Below, in pieces: positions 37,393-48,551 of a DNA stretch of 64,000 nucleotides. A program made the position numbers and the translations under genes. The notes beneath the pieces were generated by a model that saw only the letters and a program-made list of their open reading frames with translations, was not told the origin of the DNA and searched no databases. The stretch's first letter is position 1, and each line of letters starts with the position of its first letter. This stretch comes from Sinimarinibacterium arenosum (GTDB taxonomy: Bacteria > Pseudomonadota > Gammaproteobacteria > Nevskiales > Nevskiaceae), in assembly GCF_005047655.1 (NCBI RefSeq), contig NZ_SUKF01000005.1, positions 248,001 through 312,000 of the forward strand, in the 5' to 3' direction.

Positions 37393-37460
37393 CTATTAAA
37401 GCCCCACTCACTCAAGACTGCGGGACAGCCCTCGTTGACGTGACCCTCTTCGTCAGACGC

Positions 37461-39707
<2,247 letters not shown>

Positions 39708-39715
39708 TTAATAAA

Positions 39716-39752
39716 ATTGATTGTTGGTAATTGTTTGATTGTTTTTGACTAT
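39716..39752 (-). promoter_or_regulatory. OxyR-like element upstream of katG
   Basis: On the katG strand four tetrads, ATAG, CAAT, TTAC and CAAT, are each separated by seven bases. This matches the spacing of the OxyR consensus (ATAG-N7-CTAT-N7-ATAG-N7-CTAT) with 12 of 16 bases identical. It lies 72 to 108 bases before the katG start codon in an AT-rich patch. I see no oxyR gene in the window. Confidence 0.35.
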
Positions 39753-39795
39753 GTTCGTGCCGGAAGTGCGGCGTCATGCCGCCCGACGGCAGTGC

Positions 39796-40383
39796 CTAGA
39801 TCTTCTTGCGCCTGATGAACTGGACCACGGCGGCCTCGCCGGTGTGGTAGCTGCCTTCACGCACCTCGCGGACCTGCTCGCGCAGCAGCACCGGTTCGCA
39901 GTTCGGGAAGCCCTGCGTGATCTTGGCCGGCGTCATCAGCAGATCCAGATCCTTGGGACCGCCGGTATCGCGGCCCAGCTGATCCTCCGAATACGCCTCC
40001 AGCAGGATCAGTCCGCCGGGCTTCAACGATCGCTCAACCAGCGGATAGAGGCGGTTGCGGATCACACTCGGCAGGTGCGCAAAAATGGAGATCACCGCGC
40101 CGTAGGCGCCGGGCTCCGGTTCGAACTCGGCGAGATCCGCCACCAATGTCTGAATCTCGACGCCCTTGGACTGGGCCAGCGCCTGCGCCTTGGCCAGGCC
40201 CACCTCGGAACTGTCGACGCCGAGCACCTTCAGACCCAGCGACGCCAGGTACACACTGTTGCGACCCTCGCCTTCGGCCAGTGACAGCACCGGACCGTGC
40301 AGCATCCCGGCGTTCTCGGCCAGAAACGTATTGGGCTCGGTGCCGTAAATGTATTCCTTGGCGGCGTATCGTTCATTCCACAT
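39796..40383 (-). CDS. Class I SAM-dependent methyltransferase (TehB-like)
   Basis: The 195-residue protein starts with WNERYAAKEYIYGTEPNTFL, a hallmark of TehB/tellurite-type methyltransferases, followed by motif I (VLSLAEGEGRNSVYLA), VLGVDSSEVGLAKA and a Rossmann fold. It transfers a methyl group from S-adenosylmethionine to an unknown small acceptor. AGGAG precedes the ATG, and it begins 17 bases after the transporter gene, so the two form an operon. Confidence 0.9.
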   Translation of the reverse strand: MWNERYAAKEYIYGTEPNTFLAENAGMLHGPVLSLAEGEGRNSVYLASLGLKVLGVDSSEVGLAKAQALAQSKGVEIQTLVADLAEFEPEPGAYGAVISIFAHLPSVIRNRLYPLVERSLKPGGLILLEAYSEDQLGRDTGGPKDLDLLMTPAKITQGFPNCEPVLLREQVREVREGSYHTGEAAVVQFIRRKKI

Positions 40384-40400
40384 CGGATGCTCCTGCGCGC

Positions 40401-41132
40401 TTATTCCTGAACCTTGTGCCGGTGACCTTCATCCTTCAGCGAGAACGGTGTGAAGTGGGTACCGTCATCGTAGATGTCCACGCCCTCGGCGTGCTTGAGA
40501 CGACCGACAACGAAGTAAGTCACCGGCGTGAACACCACTTCGACCGACAGCTTCATCAGGAAGTTGAAGATCACCACCGCGATCAGCGCGTCGTTGGTCC
40601 AGACGCCGAAGAACGCGATCGGATAGAACAGCAGCGAGTCGGCGCCCTGTCCGGCGATCGTCGAACCGATCGTGCGCGTCCACAGAAACCGCCCTTGCGT
40701 CCACAGCTTCATCTTCGCCATCACGTAGGAATTGACGAAGTCACCGACCCAGTACGCGAGAATGCTGGCGGCAACGATGCGTGGTGTGCTGCCGAAGACG
40801 ATCTCCAGCGCCGGCTGCAGGGTCTGGTTCCACGGTTCGTCCGGGCTTGGTGTCATGCCGACGACGATGGTCGACATGATCGTGGCGAAAATCATCGCGC
40901 CAAAGCCGGCCCAGATCGCCCGCCGCGCGCGGGCGTAGCCGTACACCTCGGTCAGCACGTCGCCGAAGATATAGGCAACCGGAAAGAACAGATTGCCGGC
41001 GCCGAAGCTCAGCGGTCCGAACAGCGGCAGGTCGACCGTGCAGACCTTGCCTGGCCCGATCAGGTTCGAGCACAGCAGCACCGCCACCATGCCCGCGACC
41101 AGAAAGTCGTAATACCGAAACGCGCGCTGCAT
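40401..41132 (-). CDS. yhhQ: Queuosine precursor transporter (YhhQ/COG1738)
   Basis: The 243-residue membrane protein has six or seven hydrophobic segments. Family motifs include LCSNLIGPGKV near the start, LFFPVAYIFGDVLTEVYGY near residue 49, and WVGDFVNSYVMAKMK near 130. YhhQ imports 7-cyano-7-deazaguanine or related queuosine precursors used for tRNA modification. GAGGA precedes the ATG. Confidence 0.93.
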   Translation of the reverse strand: MQRAFRYYDFLVAGMVAVLLCSNLIGPGKVCTVDLPLFGPLSFGAGNLFFPVAYIFGDVLTEVYGYARARRAIWAGFGAMIFATIMSTIVVGMTPSPDEPWNQTLQPALEIVFGSTPRIVAASILAYWVGDFVNSYVMAKMKLWTQGRFLWTRTIGSTIAGQGADSLLFYPIAFFGVWTNDALIAVVIFNFLMKLSVEVVFTPVTYFVVGRLKHAEGVDIYDDGTHFTPFSLKDEGHRHKVQE

Positions 41133-41213
41133 GGCGCTCCTCGTGGCTCGATGCGCCCAAGCTAACCGATCGCCCGCCGCTCGGGAATACGTGCGGCGGG
41201 CAAAGCGCTGCGC

Positions 41214-42383
41214 CTACAGGAATTCCTTCGGATGCGGCAGCGGCTCTGGCGCCTCCAGGTCTTCCGGCTTCCACTGATGTGGAAAGCCCTCGATCGAACC
41301 CACCACCTTGCGATCACGGGCAATCACCGGACCATTCTGGGCGTACAGCGAAAGCAGTTCGGCAATCGAGACCAAAGCCGACATGTGCGTACGCTCGTAG
41401 CCATGCGACGAATCCGCGCCAAAGCCGATCAGCGCATGACGGATGTCGAAGCCCGCGCGCAGCGCCGCAGCCGAGTCGGAGAAGTAGTACGGAAACACAT
41501 CGCGCTGGTGATCGACGCCGTGCTTCTGGCACAGACCGATCAGCTCGCGCGTCAAGTGATAGTCGAATGGACCGCTGGAATCGCAGATCGCAATCGTCAC
41601 CCCGTGCTCGCGCGAATTCTGGCCTGGCGCCGGAATCGCGATGTCGATGCCGATCATCTCGCTGATCTTGTCATCGAGAATCGCGGAGGCGCCGAAACCG
41701 ACTTCCTCGGTGACGGTAAACATCGGATGAAAATACACCGGCAGCGTCACGCCGGATTCGACGATGGCCTTGACCGCGGCCAGCAACGCCGCAACGCCGG
41801 CCTTGTCGTCGAGATGCCGCGACGAGATGTACCCGTTCTCGTGAATCTCGGGCTGTGGATCGATCGCGATGAAATCGCCAACGTTGATGCCGAGCTTCCG
41901 CAACGCTTCAGTGCTCTGAGCGTACTCGTCGATGCGTAGCTCGACATGGTCCCAGGAGATCGGCTGGGTATCGACACCGTCATTGAACGCATGACCCGAG
42001 GCCATCAGCGGCAGCACCGTGCCACGGTAAGAGTTGTGATCACAGAACAGCGTGACCCGTGCGCCCTCGGCGAAGCGGCTCGACCAGGTACCCAGCGGCA
42101 GCATCGACAATCGACCATTGGGCTTGAGCGAGCGCACCGTCGCCCCCAGCGTATCCAGATGCGCAACGACGGCACAGGCGGGACGATCAGTCTCACCCTT
42201 GATCGTCGCGCGGATCGCACCACGCCGGGTGATCTCGTACGGCACGCCCAACTCGTCGAGCTTGCCGCAGGTGTAGTGCACCACTTCGTCGGTCAGCCCG
42301 ACCGGGCTGGGAATCGCCAGCAGCTCCAGCATTGTCTGTCGCAGGTACTGCGCATCAATGGGTAGTTTCTGCGTCTTGGGCAT
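41214..42383 (-). CDS. NAGGN-system M42-family peptidase
   Basis: The 389-residue metallopeptidase has the M42/M20-type site: VVAHLDTLG, RHLDDKAGVAALLAA and TVTEEVGFGASA hold the zinc ligands and general base. This paralogue group is found beside NAGGN genes and is annotated as the osmoprotectant NAGGN system peptidase; turnover or trimming of the dipeptide is a plausible role. The start overlaps the end of ngg by 29 bases, confirming one operon. Confidence 0.92.
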   Translation of the reverse strand: MPKTQKLPIDAQYLRQTMLELLAIPSPVGLTDEVVHYTCGKLDELGVPYEITRRGAIRATIKGETDRPACAVVAHLDTLGATVRSLKPNGRLSMLPLGTWSSRFAEGARVTLFCDHNSYRGTVLPLMASGHAFNDGVDTQPISWDHVELRIDEYAQSTEALRKLGINVGDFIAIDPQPEIHENGYISSRHLDDKAGVAALLAAVKAIVESGVTLPVYFHPMFTVTEEVGFGASAILDDKISEMIGIDIAIPAPGQNSREHGVTIAICDSSGPFDYHLTRELIGLCQKHGVDHQRDVFPYYFSDSAAALRAGFDIRHALIGFGADSSHGYERTHMSALVSIAELLSLYAQNGPVIARDRKVVGSIEGFPHQWKPEDLEAPEPLPHPKEFL

Positions 42384-44157
42384 AGGTCGTCTCGCGCGTG
42401 ATGCTGAATGGGAACATGAAATCGAGAAAGCGCTCGGCGGTCGGTTGCGGCTCGTGATTGGCCAGCCCGGGGCGCTCATTGGCCTCGACAATGACGTAGT
42501 CGGACAGCGCCGGCGAGCGCACCAGAAAATCCAGACCGGTGACCGGAATCTCCAGCGCCTTGGCGGCATCCACTGCCGCCGCGCACAAGCGCGGATGCAA
42601 AAAGTGGGTGACATCGTGCAGCGTCCCGCCGGTATGCAGATTGGCGGTCTTGCGTACCGCCAGCTCGACACCTTCGTCGAGCACGGCATCCATCGCGTAT
42701 CCGGCCAGGCGCACGCAGCGCTCGGTCTCCGCATCCATCGGAATCGTTGACTCCCCTCCGGTTGCGGCAGCACGACGGCGCGACAGCTTGGCGATCAGCT
42801 CAGCGATACTGTGCTGACCGTCGCCGGTGACGACCGGTGGCTTGCGCAAAGCCGCAGCGACCACCTTGTAGCCGATCACCACAATGCGCAGATCCTGCCC
42901 CGGGCAGTAGCGTTCAATCAGCACCGTGCTATCGAACTGGCGTGCCCGCTCGATGGCCTCGCGCATCTCGCCGGCATCACGCAGATCCACGCTGATGCCC
43001 TGGCCCTGCTCACCGTCGGACGGTTTGACCACAACCGCTCCGTGCTGCTGAAGAAAGGCGACATCATCATCGCTGCCATCGGCCTCGCGCTGCTCCGGCA
43101 CCGCCAGACCCGCTGCCGAAAGAATGCGCTGGGTCACGCGCTTGTCCTGGCAGCGCGACATCGCTATCGCCGTCGTCAGCTCCGACAACGACTCGCGGCA
43201 GGTGACGGAACGCCCACCGAGAGTGAGCCGGAAATAGCCCGCGGACGCATCCAGAATTTCGACGTCGACGCCGCGGCGTCGTGCGGCATTGACGATGATC
43301 CGCGCGTAGATATTGAGCGCCGCGTCATCTGGCGCCGGACTGGTGAACAGACGTTCGTTGATCGCGTTCTTGCGCTTGATCGAAAACACCGGCACGCGCT
43401 CGAAACCCAGCTTTTCATACAGTGCGATCGCCTGCTCGTTGTCGTGCATCACCGACAGATCCATGAACGCACGATCACGCAGACGGAAATGCTCGGCCAG
43501 ATGGCACACCAGCGCCTGACCGATTCCCGGCATCGTCGCGCCCGGGTCAACCGCCAGACACCAGAGACTGGAGCCTCCTTCTGGATCGCCGAACGCATGC
43601 ACGTGATCGACGCCGGTCACCGTTCCCAGAATCGCGCCGCTGAACGGATCTTCGGCAACCAGATACGTGATGTTGGGCGAGTCACGATGCGTCCACAGGA
43701 ACCCGGGATCAGCCGGCACCATCTGGCGTGCAAGGTAGATGCGGTTGATCGCCTCGGCATCTTCCATCGAATTCAGGCGACGGATGCGGTATGCGACCGC
43801 GACATCATCGGGCATCGCGAAGGACTGCAGCGCCAGACGGAACGTATGTGATGGATCGAGAAACAGCTGCTGCGGTGCCTGCGCCAGGATCACATGCGGG
43901 TCCCGCACATAAATCGCGATGTTGCGCGCGCCCGCACGCTCGCCCTGGACCTCTCGTGCAACGTCTTCCGGCTGCGCGTAGGTATGCGCCAGGATCAGCT
44001 TGCCCCAGCCGCATTCCAGTGCCACATCCTGCCGGTTCGGCTGATCCGCCTCATCGGCAAACGCCGGCCGGTGATGCGCCAGACTCGAAGGACCGATCAC
44101 CGCATCGCGATCCTTCACGCGGCTACGTGAGCCCGCCCGGGGTTTTTTCGATGTCAT
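42355..44157 (-). CDS. ngg: N-acetylglutaminylglutamine synthetase (GNAT + ATP-grasp)
   Basis: The 600-residue protein has a GNAT acetyltransferase domain (about residues 130-280; CLAVDPGATMPGIGQALV is the acetyl-CoA loop) fused to an ATP-grasp ligase (about 330-595; VVVKPSDGEQGQGISVDL and DYVIVEANERPGL). It is known in Pseudomonas and Sinorhizobium loci to acetylate and join glutamines in making the osmolyte N-acetylglutaminylglutamine amide. The ATG at 44157 follows TAGGAG, which overlaps the asnO stop. Confidence 0.95.
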   Translation of the reverse strand: MTSKKPRAGSRSRVKDRDAVIGPSSLAHHRPAFADEADQPNRQDVALECGWGKLILAHTYAQPEDVAREVQGERAGARNIAIYVRDPHVILAQAPQQLFLDPSHTFRLALQSFAMPDDVAVAYRIRRLNSMEDAEAINRIYLARQMVPADPGFLWTHRDSPNITYLVAEDPFSGAILGTVTGVDHVHAFGDPEGGSSLWCLAVDPGATMPGIGQALVCHLAEHFRLRDRAFMDLSVMHDNEQAIALYEKLGFERVPVFSIKRKNAINERLFTSPAPDDAALNIYARIIVNAARRRGVDVEILDASAGYFRLTLGGRSVTCRESLSELTTAIAMSRCQDKRVTQRILSAAGLAVPEQREADGSDDDVAFLQQHGAVVVKPSDGEQGQGISVDLRDAGEMREAIERARQFDSTVLIERYCPGQDLRIVVIGYKVVAAALRKPPVVTGDGQHSIAELIAKLSRRRAAATGGESTIPMDAETERCVRLAGYAMDAVLDEGVELAVRKTANLHTGGTLHDVTHFLHPRLCAAAVDAAKALEIPVTGLDFLVRSPALSDYVIVEANERPGLANHEPQPTAERFLDFMFPFSITRETTYAQDAETTH

Positions 44158-44167
44158 GTCGGCACTC

Positions 44168-45952
44168 CTAGACTTTATGTGCCTGCAACCAGCCTTCCAG
44201 CGCAGCCAGTTGCCACAGCTTGGATCCACGCAGCGGCGTGATGTGCGCCTCGGGGTCCCGATACAGCATGTCGATGTAGCTGCGTTGAAACAGCTGGCGC
44301 TCACGCGCGACCGGCGCATCCAGCAGCGAACGCGCGTAGTCGAGAAAATCCCCCTGCAGATACTTCAGCGCCGGCACCGGGAAATATCCCTTGGGCCGGT
44401 CGATCACCGCCGCCGGAATCACCTTGCGCGCGGCTTCCTTGAGCACGTATTTGCCGCCCATCTCCGGTTGATCCGGCGCGATCTTGTATCGCCCTGGCGT
44501 ACGTGCGGCCAGCTCCACCATCTCGTGGTCGAGAAACGGCACGCGGGCTTCCAGACCCCACGCCATCGTCATGTTGTCGACGCGCTTGACCGGGTCGTCG
44601 ACCAGCATGATGTTGGTATCCAGCCGCAGCGCCTTGTCGATCGCATCCGGCGCGTGCGCCTGCGCAAAGTGTGCGCGCACGAACTCCAGCGAATGGTCGC
44701 TGCCGAGAAAACGCGGATCGACCACCTGCGCATACTCCGCTTGCGTACGATCGAAGAACGCCTGCCGGTAGGTGTCCAGTGGGTCGTCGGTCTGCATCAT
44801 CGGCGGATACCAGTGATAGCCGCCGAAGACTTCGTCCGCGCCCTGTCCGCTCTGCACCACCTTGCTGTGCCTGGACACCGCCTCGGACAGCAGATAGAAC
44901 GCGACGCAGTCGTGCGACACCATCGGTTCGCTCATCGCGGCGATCGCCTCGGGCAGCCGCGGCAGCAAGGTGCGGCTGTCGATGAAGATCTTTTCGTGAT
45001 CGGTGGCGAAATGCTCGGCGACGATGTCCGAGTACTGGAACTCGTTGCCAGCTTCGGTGCCGACATCCTCGAAGCCGATCGAATACGTGCGCAGGTTCGA
45101 CCCTGCTTCCGCCATCAGGCCAACGATCAGGCTGGAGTCGACGCCACCCGACAACAGCGCGCCGACCGGTTCGTCCGACACCAGCCGTCGCTTCACCGCC
45201 AGACGCAGCGCATCCAGCGTCAGATCGCGCCAGTCCTCGAAGCTGCGCGCCTCGTCGTCGGCGTCGCGCTCGAACGAGGGCGACCAGTAGGTTTCCTCGC
45301 GCGTCTTTCCATCGGCTTCGACGAACATCAGCGTCGCCGGCGCCAGCTTGCGCACGCCCTGCAGGATCGTATGCGGCGCCGGCACCACGGCGTGGAAGTG
45401 CAGATAGTGATGCAGCGCGACCGGGTCAATGTCGCGGTCGACGTCACCGGCCTGCAGTAACGCCGGCAAGGTCGAGGCGAAACGCAGTCGTGCGCCCTTG
45501 CGTGTCCAGTACAGGGGCTTGATGCCGAGACGGTCGCGCGCCAACAGCATGCGGCCCGAATCGCGCTCCCAGATTGCGAAAGCGAACATGCCGTGCAGGC
45601 GCTGGACGAACTGCGCGCCCCAGCAGTGGTAGGCCTTCAGCAGAACCTCGGTATCGCCTTCGGACCAGAACGAATACCCCAGGCCCTTCAGCTCAGCGCG
45701 CAGCTCGGGATGGTTATAGACCGCACCGTTGAAGACGATGCCGAGCCCCAGCGTGTTGTCGATCATCGGCTGCTGCGCATGCTCCGACAGATCCATGATG
45801 CGCAGCCGTCGTTGTCCGACCGCCAGCGGACCCATCTGGAACAGACCCGCACCATCGGGGCCCCGACGCGCCTGCGCGTCGGTCATCTTCGCAACTGCAC
45901 CGATATCGGCGAGCTGTCCATCGTATCGGCGCTCGCCGGCGAAACCACACAT
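44168..45952 (-). CDS. asnO: N-acetylglutaminylglutamine amidotransferase (asparagine synthase-like)
   Basis: The 594-residue enzyme begins with catalytic Cys2 (MCGFAG) of a class II glutaminase domain, with RRGPDGAG and FNGAVYNH, followed by an asparagine-synthase domain whose ATP-binding PP-loop is LLSGGVDSS near residue 267. The family's NAGGN branch amidates the dipeptide using glutamine. It lies between marR (eight bases upstream) and ngg (ten bases downstream). Confidence 0.96.
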   Translation of the reverse strand: MCGFAGERRYDGQLADIGAVAKMTDAQARRGPDGAGLFQMGPLAVGQRRLRIMDLSEHAQQPMIDNTLGLGIVFNGAVYNHPELRAELKGLGYSFWSEGDTEVLLKAYHCWGAQFVQRLHGMFAFAIWERDSGRMLLARDRLGIKPLYWTRKGARLRFASTLPALLQAGDVDRDIDPVALHHYLHFHAVVPAPHTILQGVRKLAPATLMFVEADGKTREETYWSPSFERDADDEARSFEDWRDLTLDALRLAVKRRLVSDEPVGALLSGGVDSSLIVGLMAEAGSNLRTYSIGFEDVGTEAGNEFQYSDIVAEHFATDHEKIFIDSRTLLPRLPEAIAAMSEPMVSHDCVAFYLLSEAVSRHSKVVQSGQGADEVFGGYHWYPPMMQTDDPLDTYRQAFFDRTQAEYAQVVDPRFLGSDHSLEFVRAHFAQAHAPDAIDKALRLDTNIMLVDDPVKRVDNMTMAWGLEARVPFLDHEMVELAARTPGRYKIAPDQPEMGGKYVLKEAARKVIPAAVIDRPKGYFPVPALKYLQGDFLDYARSLLDAPVARERQLFQRSYIDMLYRDPEAHITPLRGSKLWQLAALEGWLQAHKV

Positions 45953-45960
45953 CGCAACTC

Positions 45961-46455
45961 CTAGTTTGGTTGATCCATCAGTTCACTGGCCTGCGGCACA
46001 GACACGCCGCGTGCCTCAGAGTGGGGTTCGGTTCGCATCAAACTGCCGATGCGCTCGACCGCAGCCAGCAGTGCCTCGCGCTCGGCCTCCGGCAACGCCG
46101 CAAAACCACGCACGAAGTCGTCGCGCATCAAGGCTGGCGCCACATTAAGGCGATCACGTCCCTGCGGCGTCAGCGTCACCAGCACGCGGCGCCGATCCTC
46201 GATCGCACGCATGCGCGCGATCAGGCCGCGGTCTTCGAGGCGATCAAGAATGGAGGTCACGGTGCCCTGGGTCAGGCTGACGCGGTCGGCCAGGCGCCCG
46301 GCCGTGATCGGCGCGGTTTCATTGCGCAACGCTTCAAGCAGCAGCAGTTGCGGCAGGGTCAGCCCAGCACTGTGCTCGATTGCCTTGGAGTAGGAATCGA
46401 GCGACTGCGCGATACGGCGCAGGGCACCCAGCAATGGCAGAACGTGAGAGGACAT
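45961..46455 (-). CDS. MarR-family repressor of the NAGGN operon
   Basis: The 164-residue protein has a MarR winged helix: ITAGRLADRVSLTQGTVTSIL (recognition helix) and the wing RAIEDRRRVLVTLTPQG. The ATG at 46455 is preferred because the fold is then complete; the longer frame upstream enters a different gene. It is the first gene of the asnO-ngg-peptidase operon, the same arrangement as in Pseudomonas. A perfect 20-bp palindrome at its promoter implies autorepression. The effector is unknown, presumably linked to osmotic stress. Confidence 0.93.
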   Translation of the reverse strand: MSSHVLPLLGALRRIAQSLDSYSKAIEHSAGLTLPQLLLLEALRNETAPITAGRLADRVSLTQGTVTSILDRLEDRGLIARMRAIEDRRRVLVTLTPQGRDRLNVAPALMRDDFVRGFAALPEAEREALLAAVERIGSLMRTEPHSEARGVSVPQASELMDQPN

Positions 46456-46460
46456 GGCAG

Positions 46461-46507
46461 ATGCTTTGAACTCAAAGCATTGTGGCCGCAGCGTCCCTCC
46501 GATGCAA
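46461..46507 (-). promoter_or_regulatory. Promoter and palindromic operator of the NAGGN operon
   Basis: ATGCTTTGA-AC-TCAAAGCAT (46461-46480) is a perfect 20-bp palindrome. On the operon strand a -35-like TTGCAT (46507-46502) and a -10-like CACAAT (46484-46479) are 17 bases apart, and the -10 runs into the palindrome. A MarR dimer bound there would cover the transcription start. Confidence 0.65.
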
Positions 46508-46564
46508 GCTGGAACGACCCAAGCCTTTGAGTCCGCCGCCGTTTCTTTGCCTTCGAGAGAAGGA

Positions 46565-47329
46565 TCAGCGGCGCTGCAGAATGATCTTGCGGCCGTTGCC
46601 CTCCAGCACCAGATAGGCGCCGGAGAATCGATACGCGGTGGCCGGGGCGAACGCCGGCTGCCCGTCGGCGCGCAGATACAGGGTGCCGTCGCGCCCCTGC
46701 CACTGGCCGCTGAATTCGATCGTGCGGCCGCCATCGTGGCTCCAGCCGCTGCCCCCGCCAGCGGACTCGACCCATTGCAGGACACGGCCATCCGCGTCCA
46801 GTTGCATCGTGCGGCGTGTGGCAAACGAGGCAATGCCCGAACCGCCGGGGCTGTTGATGACCTCCTCGTGGATCCACACGCCGATCAGGCGCGCGTCCAA
46901 GGCGCCGTCACTGCCGACACCGGGTGCACCAGACGCAGCCTCGTCCCGCGCGCTCGCGGTCTCGCGGACGAAACGCACCTGCCGTTCGCTGCTCTGCCCG
47001 CTGAACGGATTGGTGATCTTCACCGTGGCATCGAATGCATCCGCATCGAGACGCCCGACGATCGTGCCCAGTGCAATGCCGTACTCCGCATCGCTGATCT
47101 GCAGCACCAGCGGTTCGAGTTGCGCCGGGCCGCGCAGCAGCAGACGGATCGCACCTTCGTTCAGTTCGCCGTTGATGACGGCATCGGTCTGCTGCAGGTC
47201 CATCACGGAGGCAATGCCGTCGACGACGGCGACATACCGGCCCATGGAAACGGTCGCCGCATCCGCCGCCGCGGAACACAGCACGCTCACGACCAGCGCG
47301 ATCAACCAGCGATGCAGCCTGGATTTCAT
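46565..47329 (-). CDS. Exported protein of unknown function, 254 aa
   Basis: A signal peptide (cleavage near ADAATVS) is followed by a beta-rich protein with no domain I recognise. The C-terminal half (LIGVWIHEEV, QLDADGRVLQWVESAGG, IEFSGQWQGRDGTLYLRADG) looks like the small beta-barrel domain with repeated 'G.W' seen in lipocalin-like and other periplasmic proteins. Its start overlaps the preceding small gene by four bases (ATGA). It is the last gene of the operon that contains the TPR-secretin. Confidence 0.7.
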   Translation of the reverse strand: MKSRLHRWLIALVVSVLCSAAADAATVSMGRYVAVVDGIASVMDLQQTDAVINGELNEGAIRLLLRGPAQLEPLVLQISDAEYGIALGTIVGRLDADAFDATVKITNPFSGQSSERQVRFVRETASARDEAASGAPGVGSDGALDARLIGVWIHEEVINSPGGSGIASFATRRTMQLDADGRVLQWVESAGGGSGWSHDGGRTIEFSGQWQGRDGTLYLRADGQPAFAPATAYRFSGAYLVLEGNGRKIILQRR

Positions 47330-47580
47330 CGGTCGATCTCGACACGGCCGCGCAGACGATCGACCTGCGCCACACCGGACGCGTCGAACCCGTCGTTCGC
47401 CGAGATTGCCGAAACGCTGGTCGACGCCAGCGCGCTACAGCGTGCCACTCCGGCCGGCACGTTGAGCTCGACGCGGTTCCCCGCACGGCTGGCGCGATCG
47501 ATCACCGGCCCATCCGGCGAACGCATCGCGGACTGAATCCGGGTCGCGCCGACGGCTGGGCGATTGCGATGCGCCGGCAC
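47326..47580 (-). CDS. Small hypothetical protein, 84 aa (low confidence)
   Basis: The frame fits exactly between its neighbours: it begins with GTG two bases after the upstream stop and overlaps the next start by four bases (ATGA). There is no clear Shine-Dalgarno sequence, signal peptide or domain. The tight fit argues for coding; the Arg/Ala-rich composition argues for a chance open frame. Confidence 0.4.
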   Translation of the reverse strand: MPAHRNRPAVGATRIQSAMRSPDGPVIDRASRAGNRVELNVPAGVARCSALASTSVSAISANDGFDASGVAQVDRLRGRVEIDR

Positions 47581-47582
47581 GT

Positions 47583-48524
47583 TCAGTCCCGCAGCCGGAC
47601 ATCCACCACGACCTGATTGTTTTCGAAGCGCAGTTCGTCGAACCTGCGTCCGTCGTTGACCCGCGCGAACAGCTGCGTGCGGTCGACCAGATCGGTTTTC
47701 GGAAACGACGCCATCGGCGTCTTCCGGCGAACGATCGCGTAAGCAACGAACTCCGCACGCGGCGCCAGTCGCGGGACGTCGATGCCCGCGTTCAGATCGA
47801 GCGAGCTGGAGATCGGAAACGCGTACTCGCCGTGCGTGTCAGCACACACCGGAGCCAGGTCTGGCGTGGACGCTAGACGGCCGACACAGAACTCGCGCGG
47901 ATCGAGGAACGTGAAATCGCCCTTGAACGGTGCGTTCGGCGGAAAGCCGAAGATGAGCTGTGTCGCTTCGGAGTCGCGCGTGCCGATATTGCGGACACGC
48001 ACGCGGATTGACGCCGCCTGCGGCCCCAGCGGCACATTCAGCGTGCTGCTGCCGGAACAGCCGGAGGACACCCCGTCGGTGCAGCCGTGCGCCTCGATCA
48101 AGGTCACCTCGAGATCCGGCTTGCCGGCGTCGGTCGCCGCGCGACGGCAAACGAAACTTCCGTCCGTTTTGCGGATCGGCGAGCCGCCGTTGAAACAGAC
48201 CGGTTTCGCGCTTTCGCCCAGATCGCCGTCGACACAGAAGAAACGTCCATCCGCGCTGCGTACGAGCGTCTGTGCGCCGTTGCAGTTCGGCACGCGCCGA
48301 CTCTCGTCCGCGTCGAGTCCCACGACGGGACGCACACAGATCAGCTTGCCGTCGATTAACGCCCGCACCTCCCCGGCGTTCGGACACGCCAGCTTCTGCG
48401 CGCTCCGATCGGTCGAGAAGCGGGGATCGAACTGGGCCGTTGCCATTGTGGCAGCACTCAATCCGATGACTACCAATACCGTCATCGCCAATTGCCGCAA
48501 TCCGAGCCATCGCTTTGTGTTCAT
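47583..48524 (-). CDS. Exported Cys-rich protein of unknown function, 313 aa
   Basis: A signal peptide (cleavage near TMATAQF) precedes three similar Cys-containing segments of about 35 residues: LACPNAGEVRALIDGKLICVR, VPNCNGAQTLVRSADGRFFCV and PVCFNGGSPIRKTDGSFVCR. Each has a C-x(13-15)-DG-x-x-x-C pattern, probably a small disulfide-linked hairpin. A beta-sandwich-like region follows, with 'ASIRVRVRNIGTRDSEATQL' as in CARDB-type domains. AGGAG precedes the ATG. It is in an operon with the TPR-secretin. Function unknown; a surface or secreted adhesin-like role is only a guess. Confidence 0.75.
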   Translation of the reverse strand: MNTKRWLGLRQLAMTVLVVIGLSAATMATAQFDPRFSTDRSAQKLACPNAGEVRALIDGKLICVRPVVGLDADESRRVPNCNGAQTLVRSADGRFFCVDGDLGESAKPVCFNGGSPIRKTDGSFVCRRAATDAGKPDLEVTLIEAHGCTDGVSSGCSGSSTLNVPLGPQAASIRVRVRNIGTRDSEATQLIFGFPPNAPFKGDFTFLDPREFCVGRLASTPDLAPVCADTHGEYAFPISSSLDLNAGIDVPRLAPRAEFVAYAIVRRKTPMASFPKTDLVDRTQLFARVNDGRRFDELRFENNQVVVDVRLRD

Positions 48525-48551
48525 GATGCCGGTCTCCTGAGTTCGATCACG

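Noticed and set aside
44156-45460. 434-codon frame opposite asnO
   Set aside because: asnO has Cys2 and PP-loop motifs; the plus frame resembles no protein.
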